From Morella rubra (taxonomy: Eukaryota; Streptophyta; Magnoliopsida; Fagales; Myricaceae), in the NCBI GenBank assembly GCA_003952965.2, contig CM025849.1, positions 33,768,341 through 33,832,340 on the forward strand: DNA of 64,000 nt, read 5' to 3'. Positions 22,935 to 34,570 of this stretch are shown here, piece after piece (the first letter of the stretch is position 1; each line of letters opens with the position of its first letter). Below the pieces are notes generated by a model. That model made no database searches, was not told where the DNA came from, and was given only the letters and a program-made list of their open reading frames with translations. A program made the position numbers and the translations under genes.

Positions 22935-24585
22935 ATAAAATAATTTAAAGACCCCCTGATGAAGGGCAAGCTTCGTTAAACCAGCAATCAGCAATGAAAG
23001 CACTGTCAAACTGGTATCAACTTGTAAATGGTCTTAAAAGAAATAATTAACTTCATAAATTAATGACTAACTTCATAAATTAATTACTAATTCTGATATA
23101 ATATATATGTATAGTATAAAATCAGAAAAAGATATATACAACAACTATAATACTATATATAGCAAAGATAAACACATTGTATAGCAACTATATATAGCAA
23201 ATCAAAAAATTAAAGCAACTATATATTTTCCAGCAAGGATAAACTATATATTTTCAGCAAGGATAAACATATTTGTCATCAAAGATAAACACAATTTTCA
23301 GCAACTATATATAACAAATCAAACAATAAAAACTATATATTTTCAGCAAAGCAACTATATATTTTCAGCAAAAGCAAAGCAATTTTCAGCTATATATAGC
23401 AAATCAAAAAATTAAAGCAACTATATATTTTCAGCAAGGATAAACATATTTGTCATCAAAGATAAACACAATTTTCAGCAACTATATATAGATAAAAGCA
23501 ACTATATATTTTCAGCAACTATATATAGCAAATCAAAAAATAAACAAACTATATATTTTCAGCAAGGATAAACACATTTTTCATCAAAGATAAACAATTT
23601 TTCAGCAACTATATATAGCAAATCAAAAAAAAAAGCAACTATATAAGCAACTATATATTTTCAGCAAGGATAAACATATTTGTCATCAAAGATAAACACA
23701 ATTTTCAGCAACTATATATAACAAATCAAACAATAAAAAACTATATATTTCAGCAACTATATATAGCAAATCAAACAATAAAAGCAACTATATATTTTCA
23801 GCAAGGATAAACACATTTTTCATCAAAGATAAACACAATTTTCAGCAACTATATATAGCAAATCAAAAAATTAAACAAACTATATATTTTCAGCAAAGAT
23901 AAATTATATATATTCCAGCAAAGATAAATACATTTTTCAGCAAAGATAAACACAATCAGCAACTATATATCAACAAAATAAAAATAATTTTTTCAGCAAT
24001 TATATATAGCAAATCAAAAAATTAAACAACTATATATTTTCAGCAAAGATAAACACATTTTTTCAGCAACTATATATAGCAAATCAAAAAATTAAACAAA
24101 CTATATATTTTCAGCAAAGATAAACACATTTTTCAGCAAAGATAAACACAACTTTCAGCAACTATATATAGCAAATCAAAAAATTAAACAAACTATATAT
24201 TTTCAGCTATATATTTTTCAGCAAAGATAAACACAACTTTCAGGCATCAAACTATATATTTTCAGCAAGGATAAACACAATCAAAGATAAACACAATTTT
24301 CAGCAACTATATATAGCAAATCAAAAAATTAAACAAACTATATATCAGCAAAGGTCAGCAACAGGGGATAAACTATATATTTTCAGCAAGGATAAAATAA
24401 TTTAAAGACCCCCTGATGAAGGGCAAGCTTCGTTAAACCAGCAATCGGCAATGAAAGCACTGTCAAACTGGTATCAACTTGTAAATGGTCTTAAAAGAAA
24501 TAATTAACTTCATAAATTAATTACTAATTCTGATATAATATATATGTATAGTATAAAATCAGAAAAAGATATATACAGCAAATTA
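22935..24585. repeat. Minisatellite array bracketed by two about 200-bp direct repeats
   Basis: A block beginning aataatttaaagaccccctg occurs at about 22938-23145 and again at about 24388-24580, nearly identical apart from a 24-bp extra piece in the first copy. Between them lie about 1.2 kb of AT-rich units built from gcaactatatattttcagc, aaggataaacacatttttc and atatatagcaaatcaaaaa, in 60-110-bp higher-order units. No coding potential. Confidence 0.85.
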
Positions 24586-24669
24586 GCAAGCAAACAAGCA
24601 TTTTCTGAAAAATGTTCAACAACTCGGGAAGAAACCAATTCATATAAATCTATAATACATTATACAGCA

Positions 24670-24870
24670 GTCAGCAACCCAATAAACCAATTCATACATG
24701 TCAACAACAACATATATGTAGCAAATCAGCAACCCAATAAATCAATTTATAAGCCAACAACATGTCAACAACAACATATATATAGCAAATAAGCAACCCA
24801 ATAAACCAATTCGTAAGCCAACAACATGTCAACAACAACATATATATAGCAAATCAGCAACCAATAACCA
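24670..24870. repeat. Short tandem repeats (about 60 bp) in hAT leader intron
   Basis: Three to four copies of a unit containing acccaataaaccaattc, catgtcaacaacaacatata and tagcaaatcagcaa. They are open in one frame by chance and unlike any known protein. Confidence 0.65.
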
Positions 24871-25406
24871 ACACTCCAATCTCCAACACAACAGAACCCA
24901 ATAAACCAATTCAGCAAGCCCTGACCTCCAATCTCCACATATTAAATTCATTACTAATTTCTAAAATACCAAAATATACACTGACCTGAGCAACGATGAA
25001 CAGCAACGCAAAACCAACACTCCAACAGCAACACACACCACACAATATCTACAATAACTTCAAATCAGAATTAAGAATGAACAACAACATGTATTTTATA
25101 ATCCAATAACAAATTTTATAATGACAAAAACAACATCAAAAATTTACCTGAGGGGCTGCGAAGGATGAAGGAGGGCTGTGACTTCGTTTTTTTTTTTTTT
25201 TTTTTTGAGAGCAGTTGGTTCGGATCATCAAGTCAGTCATGCTTAAAATGACAAGGAACAAAAACATTTTTTCAAAAGCAAGAGAAAGCCAAATCACCTT
25301 GTAGAGTGTCTATACAGATCCCGATTCGCAATGTCCAGCGAAGAAACCTAAGGTGCTTCTCCACACTCCGCTGTCAATTTGCAAACTCTGCACGTGGGAA
25401 GATAAC

Positions 25407-25407
<1 letters not shown>

Positions 25408-25462
<55 letters not shown>

Positions 25463-25484
25463 GAGAGAGAGCGAGAGAGAGAGC
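25408..25484. repeat. (GA)n microsatellite in the transposase 5' leader
   Basis: More than 30 GA dinucleotides with a few interruptions. On the transposase strand this is a CT-rich tract upstream of the leader donor, as is common in plant 5' UTRs. Confidence 0.9.
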
Positions 25485-25956
25485 TCTGAGACCGTGACTA
25501 AACTAAGAGCAAGAGGCTGCGAACTTGCGAAGGATTCAAGCTCTGTACGGGGCAAGGAGACCGGCGACAATTGGCGGCAGCTGAAGGGAGGAGACTGGCG
25601 GCGGCAACTTAGCTTAGGGTTAGGTTTTTTTTCGAAGGGAAATAGGGCTTGGAGAGTGAAATCGTGGGAGGGGGGGGGCTGAAAACTCGAAGATTCGAAG
25701 AGAGGGAGGGGGGGTAAGGGCTGAAACAGTGAAACGCGCGTTTTACTAAGGGGGGAGATGAAACGCGCGTTTCACGCAGCCTATCACATCGGTCGGGTCG
25801 GGTCCAATCGGATTCATATTCGGTTATCCGACTCCGACCCGATTACTAGGTTTTTAAATAAACCATATCCGACTCCGAATCCGAATCCGACTCCACCCGA
25901 CCCGGTCGGGTCGAGACGGGTCGGATCCGGATCGGGCAGTCGGATCGGGCGCGTTT

Positions 25957-25976
25957 TGCACACCCCTACCAATGGG
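25957..25976. repeat. hAT right terminal inverted repeat (12 bp) and 8-bp target duplication
   Basis: tgcacaccccta (25957-25968) followed by ccaatggg (25969-25976), mirroring the left end. Confidence 0.92.
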
Positions 25977-26106
25977 TAGATCAATTGACAAAAACTATCA
26001 TAATAAATCTCACATTGATTTAAATACACCCACCAATTTTTATTTTATTTTTTTATCACGATTTATATTCGAAAAGCTCAACGAGACTGACTCAAAGGGA
26101 ATAAAG

Positions 26107-26283
26107 GGGGTGTTTGTTTGCCAAATTTTAGGAATATTTCTGAAATTTTGAGAATCTTTACTTTATTGAGATTTACTGAGATTTGTGAAAAGTAAGTGTG
26201 TATGTGTAAAAGTTAAAAATTTTGGAGTGTGTTTGTTTTTTGAAAATGTTGGTGCCCAAAATATTGGGGTAACAAACACCCCC
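26107..26283. mobile_element. MITE-like element with gggggtgtttgtt ends
   Basis: The left end gggggtgtttgtt and right end aacaaacaccccc are inverted repeats. The element is about 177 bp and AT-rich, with aaa on both sides as a possible 3-bp target duplication. Its ends resemble those of the element at 1590-1791, so they may be one family. Confidence 0.65.
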
Positions 26284-26519
26284 AAAGTATTAAAGGAGAT
26301 AAGGAATGAATAAAAGAGCATCAAAAAAATAATTCTGAATAAATAAAACGAAAATAAGAAGAAACGTCTTTAGAAAACTCCTTTTCTTTTTTTCCTGAAG
26401 AATCACTTCTCTTTTCTTATTGGTCCATTGGGTAGGCCTACGTGGGGTCCGTATTAATCCCACCCGAGTCCGCAATCATAATTCTCAGATTGTTGAGAAA
26501 CTTCTCCCACTAATATTCT

Positions 26520-27626
26520 CTGTGCCTCTACATTTTCCGTCTCTTCTTCCGGCTCGTTCCTGAACTTTCTCAGTCAATAGTCGATGAATTATCACAAGTA
26601 TGATGTTTCGCCCGAATTGCGTGATTCTTGCTCGTTCTCTCTAAATTTTCCTTTTCTTATTTGTTAATATGTGCTCGTTTAATGTATATGTCATCGATAT
26701 ATCGTGTTCGGCTATGTTTGATCTCTGAGAAAATGGAAAGTAAATGTTAGCATATTTTGAGAAATATGTTTTCTGGTTTATTGAATTTTCAAAGTGGTTG
26801 AAATTTCCGTCTTGAAGAGTGGAAACTTGAAGTTTCGAATCTTCTCTTTGTTTTGGCCTTTTGTCTCCCACGTTTTATCAGCAAACAAACCCAGTTTGGG
26901 GGGTCGTAGAATATGGAAAAAAAACACGGGTTCGAGACATAATTTGTGTTCCTGTTAGAAAGGCAGAGGCATTGTCATTATTTCATTGTTTTATTGTTCT
27001 TCTTTTTCTTTTTTCGTGTTAACAATCTGTGACTTAAATGGGGAAGTAATTAGTTGGAAGGTGTAATATCCCCTAAAGCAATGATGGGTTGTTCTTTCTT
27101 CAGACCGATTGTATTTCTGATGCGAATAGTTGATTTTATCATGAGCGTCATAACTGAGAAAATGGAAAGTAAATTTTAGCAAATTTTGAGTAATATGTTT
27201 TCTGGTTAATTGAATTTTCAAAATGGTCAAAATTTTCGTCTTGAAAAGTGGAAACTTGAAGTTTCGAATTCTTCCTTTTGTTTTGGCCTTTTGTCTCCCA
27301 CGTTTTCTCAGCAGACAAACACAATTTGGGGGATCTTAGAATATGAAAAAAATAAAAACACGGCTTCTAGACATAATTTGTGTTCCTGTTAGGAAGGCAG
27401 AGACATTGTCATTGTTTTATTGTTCTTCTTTTTCGTTTTTCCTGTTAACAATCTGTGACTTAAATGGGGAAGTAATTAGTTGGAAGGTGTAATATCCCCT
27501 AAAGCAATGACGGGTTGTTCTTTATCCAGACCAATTGTATTTCTGATGCAAATAGTTGATTTTGGTGGCAGGTTATCTGTACCCGTTATTCTAGGTGGCT
27601 AAACTGTCCAATTTGATGACTTAAGG
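26520..27626 (+). promoter_or_regulatory. Presumed promoter, 5' UTR and leader intron of the phospholipase A2 gene
   Basis: A pyrimidine-rich leader-like stretch near 26520-26580 is followed by a short ORF beginning atgaattatcacaag at 26584, with a possible donor (caa|gtatga) at 26598. An acceptor gtggcag ends at 27571, 55 bp before the coding ATG. This fits a leader intron of about 1 kb carrying the 429-bp duplication, but transcript data are needed. Confidence 0.4.
26727..27564 (+). repeat. 429-bp tandem duplication upstream of the phospholipase A2 gene
   Basis: Two head-to-tail copies start with gagaaaatggaaagtaaat at 26727 and gagaaaatggaaagtaaatt at 27156. They can be followed to gaatagttgatttt near 27137 and aaatagttgatttt near 27564. 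They differ by scattered SNPs and short indels. The second copy ends just before the putative leader-intron acceptor. Confidence 0.9.
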
Positions 27627-28455
27627 ATGAATTTTGGGTTTCTTCATGGTATCCCGTGGTTTAGGTATCAACCAAACAATGATTTAGCGACGGGAATTAA
27701 CTCCACAGTTGCCCTTATCGAAAAACCTAACCAAAACTCACGCTTTTGTATCAAGTTGTGGGGATGGTCCCTGCTTTCATTGTTCCCATGGGCAATCAAT
27801 GCGACAGATAAAATTGAAACACCAGCTACTGTTAATAGAGGTTTAAAGAGGCGAGTGCAATCTCATGCAGCTGTTGATAATGACAGGATGGTGGTGCCCT
27901 TGCACTTTAGACCATATGTTTCTAAGGTTCCATGGCATACAGGTGTAAGAGCATTTCTTTCTCAGTTATTCCCACGTTATGGCCATTATTGTGGACCTAA
28001 TTGGTCAAGCGGTAAAGATCGCGGTTCTCTAATTTGGGACAAGCGGCCAATTGATTGGTTGGACTTCTGCTGCTACTGCCATGATATTGGTTATGACACT
28101 CATGATCAGGCCAAGCTGCTTAAGGCTGACTTGGAGTTTCTTGAGTGTTTGGAGAGGCCACATATGAGTACAAAAGGAGATCCTCAGATTGCTTTTCTTT
28201 ATAAGACGATGTGCATAGCAGGTATACATTCCATTATAACCCTGTTGTTTAGTACATACTTCCTGCTAATTGAAATCATAACATATTTTTGTTTGGTTCT
28301 TGTTAATCTTGGTGGGGGTGGGTGAAGGTCATGTTCTTCGGGATGTCATTGCTGTTCTGATTTTAGTGTCTCCCTGAGCGGCAGGTCTCAAGAATGTACT
28401 GATACCTTACAGAAGGCACCTTCTGAAGCTACGGTCTGATCAACCTTTGAAATAA
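27627..28455 (+). CDS. Phospholipase A2 family protein (small, secretory PLA2-like)
   Basis: Predicted to hydrolyse the sn-2 ester of phospholipids with a Ca2+-dependent His/Asp mechanism. Exon 1 is 27627-28221 and exon 2 is 28385-28455. The join is in frame (CIAG then LKNVLIPYRRHLL) and gives about 221 residues. A Ca2+-binding-loop-like YGHYCGPNWSSG lies near residue 113 and the catalytic DFCCYCHDIGYD near residue 150, with the paired CC and the HD dyad of sPLA2s. The layout resembles the Arabidopsis At4g29070 type rather than the short PLA2-alpha to -delta enzymes (from memory). No clear signal peptide is seen, though a hydrophobic LWGWSLLSLFPWAI stretch occurs near residue 45. Upstream DNA is tandemly duplicated. 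Whether it is active is not shown by sequence. Confidence 0.85.
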
Positions 28456-28772
28456 GATTGATCATTGGTTCTGAGATGTAGGGACCAATTCTATGTTGGA
28501 GTGAAGCAGATGGTCACAAGATCCCTGGGGCAGGGCGGGGTGGGCCGGTGGTGAGAGCATTAGGCTCATTATTTAGTCATTTATTCATTTCGAAGTTTCT
28601 CTTTGTGAGAGCTTCAGAGGAAGTTAGGATCATTGTGCTATCTAAAATTTGAATGATATCTAAACCGCCTTTGTATCTTTCAACAGTATATATATGCACT
28701 ATATGTTTTAATGTACAGATGTGAAGTTTTATATTGTATCGAACATTTCGTTGGGTGTGTGCAGATATGTGT

Positions 28773-30016
28773 AGTAGTTGTCTTTGAGGATGTCTGAAGA
28801 GTCCAGATTTCTTTCTTTTCTCTTCCCCCATTGATAAAGGTTCAGCTCTGCAAACGAAAAGTCTGCTGAATCTGAATTTTATGCTGGCATGTGATTTATA
28901 TGCTGTTTTATCAATCTGAATCAACAGGTGAAAGTATAGATTCTATATAAATCCTTCATAGTATGGGTTACACCAATCTAGCTGATTCCAATGTGTAAGA
29001 GTTCTGAGCTAGTTCGTGGATCATGGTGTATGATACTCGGAGATGGACTGTAGTTTTGTGTTTGTTCCTGGATCATAATCATTTCCTACGTGGAAAGGAG
29101 GATACTAGATCACAGAACAAGCAGTAGCTTCGTTTATGGTAGAATATATCATTTAGTAGGTACTGGAAGTTGCTAGGTAACACTATCATGATTCAGGTGG
29201 GGTCTCGGATTCTGTCTTTTATTCCTGGTTTGTATGTTGAGAGCATACAAGGACTTGGCTGCATTTTTGGGTTATTTATTTTAAACAATATGACATGACA
29301 TGAGGCCTTACAATCCCATGGGAGTCAGGAGTGCTGCATTAATTCCATTTAAAAGATGTAAAAATAAAAGCTTATTACGCACTCTTCCCTGTATTTTAAT
29401 TTGGTCAATGGTGTGGATTGGTTGGTTCGAAAGTCTCCTGGGGAAAAGAGTTTTATAATAAAGATCCAACCTTCTAATTATATTGGTAAATGCCGTCCTT
29501 GTTGACGAAGGATTTAATTTTCTGGGTTTACAAGGTAAATTCTCTGCACCCGACTCATAGACCTAATTGAGTAGATGTTGTCTTTGAGGATGTCGAACGG
29601 ATTTCAAATTTTCTCAAAAACCCAAGGTTCAGCCGACGTGGTCTGCCGAATCTGAGCAGCTGATCACATATGCTGTATATCGAATCAACAGGCAGAAGTT
29701 CATATCAAATTTTAAGCTGGGTTTTGGGAGCTTCCAATGTCAGTTAAAGAGTTTCAAATGGTTCATTTTGATGGGCAAGTCAGCTCTAGTAAGTAGGTAC
29801 TAAAGGCCTCGGGCCATACACTTGGCTGCCGATGACATGAGGCCTTACAATCCCAAGTCGTGCTGTGATGTAAAAATAAAAGGCAGTAAATTTTCAAGGA
29901 TTTTGGTTCGAAAGCTGAGTTTTATAATAAAGATCCAACCTTCTAATTATATAAATGACGAAGGATTTAATACAAGGTAAATTCTCTGCACCCGACTCAT
30001 AGACCTAATTGAGAGA
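28773..30016 (+). repeat. Decayed tandem duplication downstream of the phospholipase A2 gene
   Basis: Several words recur in the same order. gttgtctttgaggatgtc is at about 28778 and 29577. aaggttcag with tctg(a/c)tgaatctga is at about 28839 and 29624. catgaggccttacaatccca is at about 29301 and 29839. ttttataataaagatccaac is at about 29450 and 29922. gcacccgactcatagaccta is at about 29547 and 29990. The second copy is shortened by deletions. There is no ORF of note. Confidence 0.75.
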
Positions 30017-30326
30017 TGCATTAATCGGACTGACCAGTAGCGTAATGACGAATTTCAAATTTTCCCAAAACTGACCCAACAGTCCGAATATTGGTTTAAT
30101 TAATAATTTACTCGCAAGTGGGAGAATTCAAACTCACATTCACCAATTAAAAATACGATTCATCTAAGAGCAGAAGTCAAATAAGCTATCATTTGTCTTA
30201 TCGCCATTCAGCTCTAGTAAGTGACTAAATGGCCCATCTTAGGTTTGGGCTGAGTAAGAAAATAATCGTTATATACTACATAATAGTTAATAGAAACATC
30301 CTCAAACATATCAATTATACTAATTA

Positions 30327-30707
30327 TGGGGAAAAATACATTTTTCACCCATGAACTACTATATATTTTACACTTTGCACCCTAAACTACCAATTTTGAC
30401 ACATTGCACCCTCTAACTACCAATTTTTAACACTTTGCACCCTTTATCAAATTTTCAAACTAAAATGACGATAATGTCCTTAGATATTGTTGTCAATTCA
30501 TTAATTTCTCAATGGTATTATTGTCAAATGGAGGGTGCAAAGTGTTTAATATTAGTAGTTGGAGGGTGTAATGTGTCAAAGTGGGTAGTTTAGGGTGCAA
30601 AATGTATAACATTGGTAGTTTAAGGGTGCAATGTCTTAAAGATGTAGTTTGGGGTGTAATGTGTCACTACTCCGGTAGTTTGTGGGTGAAAAGTGTATTT
30701 TCTCCAT
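30327..30707. mobile_element. Foldback MITE-like element (long imperfect inverted repeat)
   Basis: The left half starts gaaaaatacatttttcaccca with repeated actttgcaccctaaactacc words. The right half carries the complements (tagtttagggtgcaaaatgt) and ends tgggtgaaaagtgtattttc. The arms are about 150-180 bp with a short unique middle. Two further foldbacks with related words lie at 47.7 and 49.2 kb. Confidence 0.75.
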
Positions 30708-31079
30708 TTTATAATAAAGGTTTGATGGAGAAGATTCACCCATGATTACGCGGGCCAAGTTTTTGTTCCAAGTTGAAGGTGGGCCCTACGCAGGTCGTTA
30801 GGAAATTAATTGCTAATCCAGTGGGCCGGAACATGTTCACGTCATCGCATTTAATACTATGCCGAGTGCGCATCGAGGCTTCACTTGCCACTTGTGCTTA
30901 ACTGTTGGGGTCACATATCTCAAACTAATATTCTGTTCGAAGTGAGTCATTTTCATTACTTCATGTTTTTATTTTTACTTGCTTTGGTTTTAGTCCATAG
31001 GCAGAAAATGTATAAATTTGCATGATTGAGGAAATTATATTTAATTGTTTCTGATGGGGAAAGATTTTCTGGCTCAAAA

Positions 31080-31735
31080 AAAGGTTATTGAAACCCAATA
31101 AGAAGGGAAGTGAAACCCGGGCCAAATGGAAAAGAAGTTGAGACCCACTTTAATACAAACAAAATTCTAGTCGACTGGAGAGTTAACCCTGTGAGAAAGC
31201 CCGACAGGCCTCATAAATGAGGATCACATCAAGTATAAAAAGGAAGTCATAAGAGGAGTTAATCATCCGATTCCCTGACAAAGTCGATACTAGGAGAAAT
31301 AAAAATCTCGCCATTAAATGCATTAATAGAAACCGTCTTCTCAAGAGCCAATGGGAAGAAGAAAGGGCAAAAGATGAATAATAGATCAAGGCCCAATACG
31401 ACCTGGCCCAGAAAAAAAGAAGGAAGAATATTAGAGAACTATGAAAGATAGAAAGGTAAGGAAAAAGGACTCTCTCAAATATTTCTTCATTTGAATTATA
31501 AAACCATGGAGAAAAAGAAAATAATGGTGACTGATAATGGGAGAACTCCCCCCATAGGAAGAACTTTGACTTCTAGTGTGTTATTTTACTTGCAAGAGGA
31601 AAGAAATGAAACCTTGGGCCTTTTCATCCCTCCCAAGTACTGGACTTCAAGTCTAGTTTCTCCGAGTTTTTGGCCAAATAGACATTGTGATGGATCGGTT
31701 CAAAATGACTCCATCAGTTTCTAATCGAGAAAATT
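31080..31735. other. Unassigned intergenic stretch
   Basis: Somewhat richer in G+C than the flanks, with a tataaaaag word near 31235 and two short opposing ORFs (31183-31389 minus, 31491-31724 plus) that resemble no known protein. A solo LTR remnant is possible, but no paired ends were found. Confidence 0.3.
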
Positions 31736-32312
31736 ATACTTACTTGTAGGAAATGTGGCCTTTGAATTACGAAATTTATAATATGGCCTTGGAATTACCA
31801 ATTTCGATTCTTCATCTCAAATTTGAAATATTAATTTAAATATGCAGTTTTAGGCCATAAAATGTCCCAATTATCTTTTACTTCGAATCAAAAGTCTAAA
31901 TATCCTTACTTGAAAAAAATGCAAAATAATGAAAACTTTAAGTATTGTTTTGTTTTTTTGTTGGGTAACAAGAGACAATATGTGACATTTTTTTGTGCGT
32001 CGGGTTCTAATAGATTTGACCCAACTTAATCGTATTGAAGAACTTAATATCACTACAAATCCCGGAGACATGCAACCGCCCCTTATTATATTCATAATTT
32101 AAGTCGTGAGTTTTGTTGTTGTGAAAATTGAATTAGGCTGACAATCCGACTGATGATACTTCCAATCAACTTATCTACGCCTCGATCAGTTTTAAGTAAA
32201 CGACATTTCATATATTTTTACTCTGCAAGGATGCAAATTGCAAGGAGTTTTTGAATTGAGTTAGCTCAAAGGCCATATTCCAAAAACGGTGACAAATTGG
32301 AAGCAAGTATTA
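31736..32312. mobile_element. Imperfect foldback element
   Basis: The left end has atacttacttgtaggaaatg and tggcctttgaattac. The right end has the approximate complements (gctcaaaggccatattcc, attggaagcaagtatt). The middle is AT-rich and non-coding. Confidence 0.5.
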
Positions 32313-32404
32313 TGTTTTTGTGCTTAAAAAAAATATATTATGTTTTAGTTTTGTTATGGTTTGGTATAAAATTATTTCTTTCTCTTTTTAGATGGGTATT
32401 CTTA

Positions 32405-32600
32405 TACTCAGCCTATGTTTGGATGGATAAATTCAAAAATTTCTAAGATCTAGATTTACACAAATTTCAACAACTTTTAAAAAACTGTTATATTATTTTA
32501 AAAACTCTAATAACTTTTTCATTGATTATAATCAAATTTATATTATTTCTTATAAAAAGATTTATAAAAAGAAAATATTTTACCCATCCAATAAGGCCTA
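32405..32600. mobile_element. Small MITE-like element with tgtttggatgg ends
   Basis: The left end cctatgtttggatgg and right end acccatccaataaggc are imperfect inverted repeats around AT-rich DNA. The tgtttggatgg end recurs in plant MITEs. Boundaries are approximate. Confidence 0.4.
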
Positions 32601-33156
32601 AAAAATCTTTAATTTTTGATGGCCTATTTGAAAATTGGGTTTAGTCATGGATATGGGGAAGGGGTCTTGCCCAGTCCAGGGTTAAGGAAAATTCAAAGCA
32701 GCAGTTTAACACGATTTGGAAAACTATTGCTTTATGCCTTTTATTTATACAATAAAAAAATGTTAAATAACAAATAGAAATTGACTCACCTTTCTCAAGT
32801 CTCGAGTGGAGCGAGAAAAGGACCTGAAAAAGCCGTCGACGGGGATGATTACACCTACCCGTTACCTGGACAATCTTGACCGTCTGCTGAAAATCAAATC
32901 TTTCTTTTTTAAAACATTATTTTTAAGGTAGTCGCCAATGGAGTAAGCGCCACGGTTTCAGCGCTGGATGTCTGAAATTGTATCAAAAGCATGGACCCTA
33001 CCTGACTCATCTTCCACAACTGGGCCAGAGGAGTCCTTAACGAGTAAGCTGCACTCCCTTCTTCGGAGCGTGCAATAACCACTTCTTTCATTCTTTCTTT
33101 TTAATTTTCTATCCTTTTTTTCCTGCATCCTACAACGGATAAATTATAAATTTTAG

Positions 33157-33480
33157 TGTTAATATCACTTTGAACCCTCTAGTTATAAATATAATTTTTA
33201 AGAGAGGTCTAAACTGTCACCTTTAATACATTGATCTTACAAACTACCGAATTTCATCAATTTGCGCATCTAAAAAGGATTTAACTATCAAAATCGTGCC
33301 ACGTGTATTATGAATGAGACACCTGGCACGATTTTGACCCTCAAATTTTATTTTAAAGCGCAATTTAATTAATTATGAAAGTTAGATGGCTCATTGTGTC
33401 AAGATTGATAATTTAAACCTCTATTTGAAATTACATTATCAATTAGAGGGTAATGAGCTTGCATTAACTCTCGTGGCATT
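33157..33480. mobile_element. Foldback MITE-like element
   Basis: gttaatatcactttgaaccc on the left pairs approximately with gggtaatgagcttgcattaac on the right, and taaactgtcacctttaatac on the left with the approximate complement on the right. An inner hairpin around atcgtgccacgtg and cctggcacgat is also visible. Confidence 0.6.
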
Positions 33481-33867
33481 AGTTTTTGTTAAGTTAGATC
33501 TATCCAAACTTAATGCATAAGATACGCTCAAAATTTTCTTAAGTCTAAAGAAAAAAAAATACTGATTGTTCTAATCTCTTTTAAGAAGTTGTTTATCAAT
33601 TAATTGATAATATAAAAAAGAAATAGTTTTTGTTGTCTCTTGAAGGGTGTTTGGTTATGACAAATGAAACAATTTATGGTAACAATCTGTCTTTTTCTTC
33701 GTTTTTTTTATATTTTTATAATTCCTTGTTCCTTGTTCTTCCGATGTTTTAGCTAGTTTTTAAGCAATATCTGCTGGAAGGAAAAAGATTGAGATCTTTT
33801 GTAACTTTAACAAAACAAAATGTTATCACTTTTAATCACCAGCCATTCTTGGGTTTGTCAGTTTGTC

Positions 33868-34163
33868 AAAAATGTATTTCGTTAGTTTTAAGTCTAGTTA
33901 CTTAATGGGAATACACGTTACGACCAATCAAATTTCAACACTTGTATACTACTCCAATCAGATTCTACCATGAAGTTGTCGCTCTGGATCTGATATATAA
34001 AACTCGTTAGGTAACTGTACTTTAGACTAACAAAAGGAGACGAAAATACAATATTGCTTAAATAAAAAAATTTCAGGTACAGTTGGTGACTAAAGTGAAA
34101 ATATAGAGACTATTTTTTAAATCTGTAAAACTCAGAGACTAAAAAACGTCTTTAACCTTTTTG
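33868..34163 (+). mobile_element. Partial copy of the MITE-like element at 34571
   Basis: Shares ordered words with the later copy: gttagttttaagtctagtta, ttacgaccaatca, ggtgactaaa and cagagactaaaaaacgtct. The left foldback end is degraded or lost. Confidence 0.6.
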
Positions 34164-34570
34164 TTGTTGTTGTTGTTCTTATTTGTCGTGACAGTTTGAG
34201 GTGTTTGTAAGGGTTTTCCATCCCATTTGTTTGCCTGTTTTTTTTTTTTTTTTTGGTGTTAATGCCAATATGATTCCTCAAAGAAAAAAATGTTTTATTT
34301 TTTTTTAATTGTGCCACAGGCAAAAGTATGATAACCACTTGAGTAAAAGGATAGTACGATTTGTTCTTATTCGGAAAAAGGGTTTAAAGAAACAAACTTT
34401 AACGACTTTAACAACACAATATCCGGCAAGAAACCAATAGTGTAAGTTGGATTCTAATCAAGAAAACATGCAAAAGTAGTGCCCAATCTACTCCTTTTGT
34501 TTGTAGACGTGCATTAGTTGGCTAGAATCTTATAACCTCTTATCTATATATCCTTTACTTTCACCATAAC

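Larger units (their letters stand above)
22828..25297 (-). other. 5'-leader intron of the hAT transposase, filled with minisatellites
   Basis: On the minus strand a donor aag|gtgatt lies at 25297/25296 and an acceptor aacag at 22828-22832, directly before the ATG. The intron is about 2.47 kb and is occupied by the repeats described separately. Confidence 0.65.
19363..25968 (-). mobile_element. Complete hAT-superfamily DNA transposon (about 6.6 kb)
   Basis: It begins taggggtgtgca (19363-19374) and ends with the exact reverse complement tgcacaccccta (25957-25968). It is flanked on both sides by the 8-bp direct repeat ccaatggg (19355-19362 and 25969-25976). An 8-bp duplication and a TAGGGGTG-type end are hallmarks of plant hAT elements. 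Inside are a minus-strand transposase with BED zinc finger and hAT dimerisation motifs, and sub-terminal ttcggattcgg or ccgaatccg motifs at both ends (about 19380-19520 and 25790-25950), where hAT transposases typically bind. An intron full of minisatellite repeats fills the middle. The perfect ends suggest a fairly recent insertion. Confidence 0.93.

Noticed and set aside
22935-24585. CRISPR-like spaced repeats
   Set aside because: The units are degenerate and contiguous, with no regular unique spacers, and lie in a plant transposon intron.
24544-24792. 82-codon ORF in the hAT leader intron
   Set aside because: A chance open frame through tandem repeats on the strand opposite the transposase.
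25310-25570. ORFs rich in Glu-Arg or Ser-Leu repeats
   Set aside because: Artefacts of the (GA)n microsatellite.
31080-31735. Solo LTR
   Set aside because: A TATA-like word and different composition are suggestive, but no TG...CA boundaries or target duplication could be identified.
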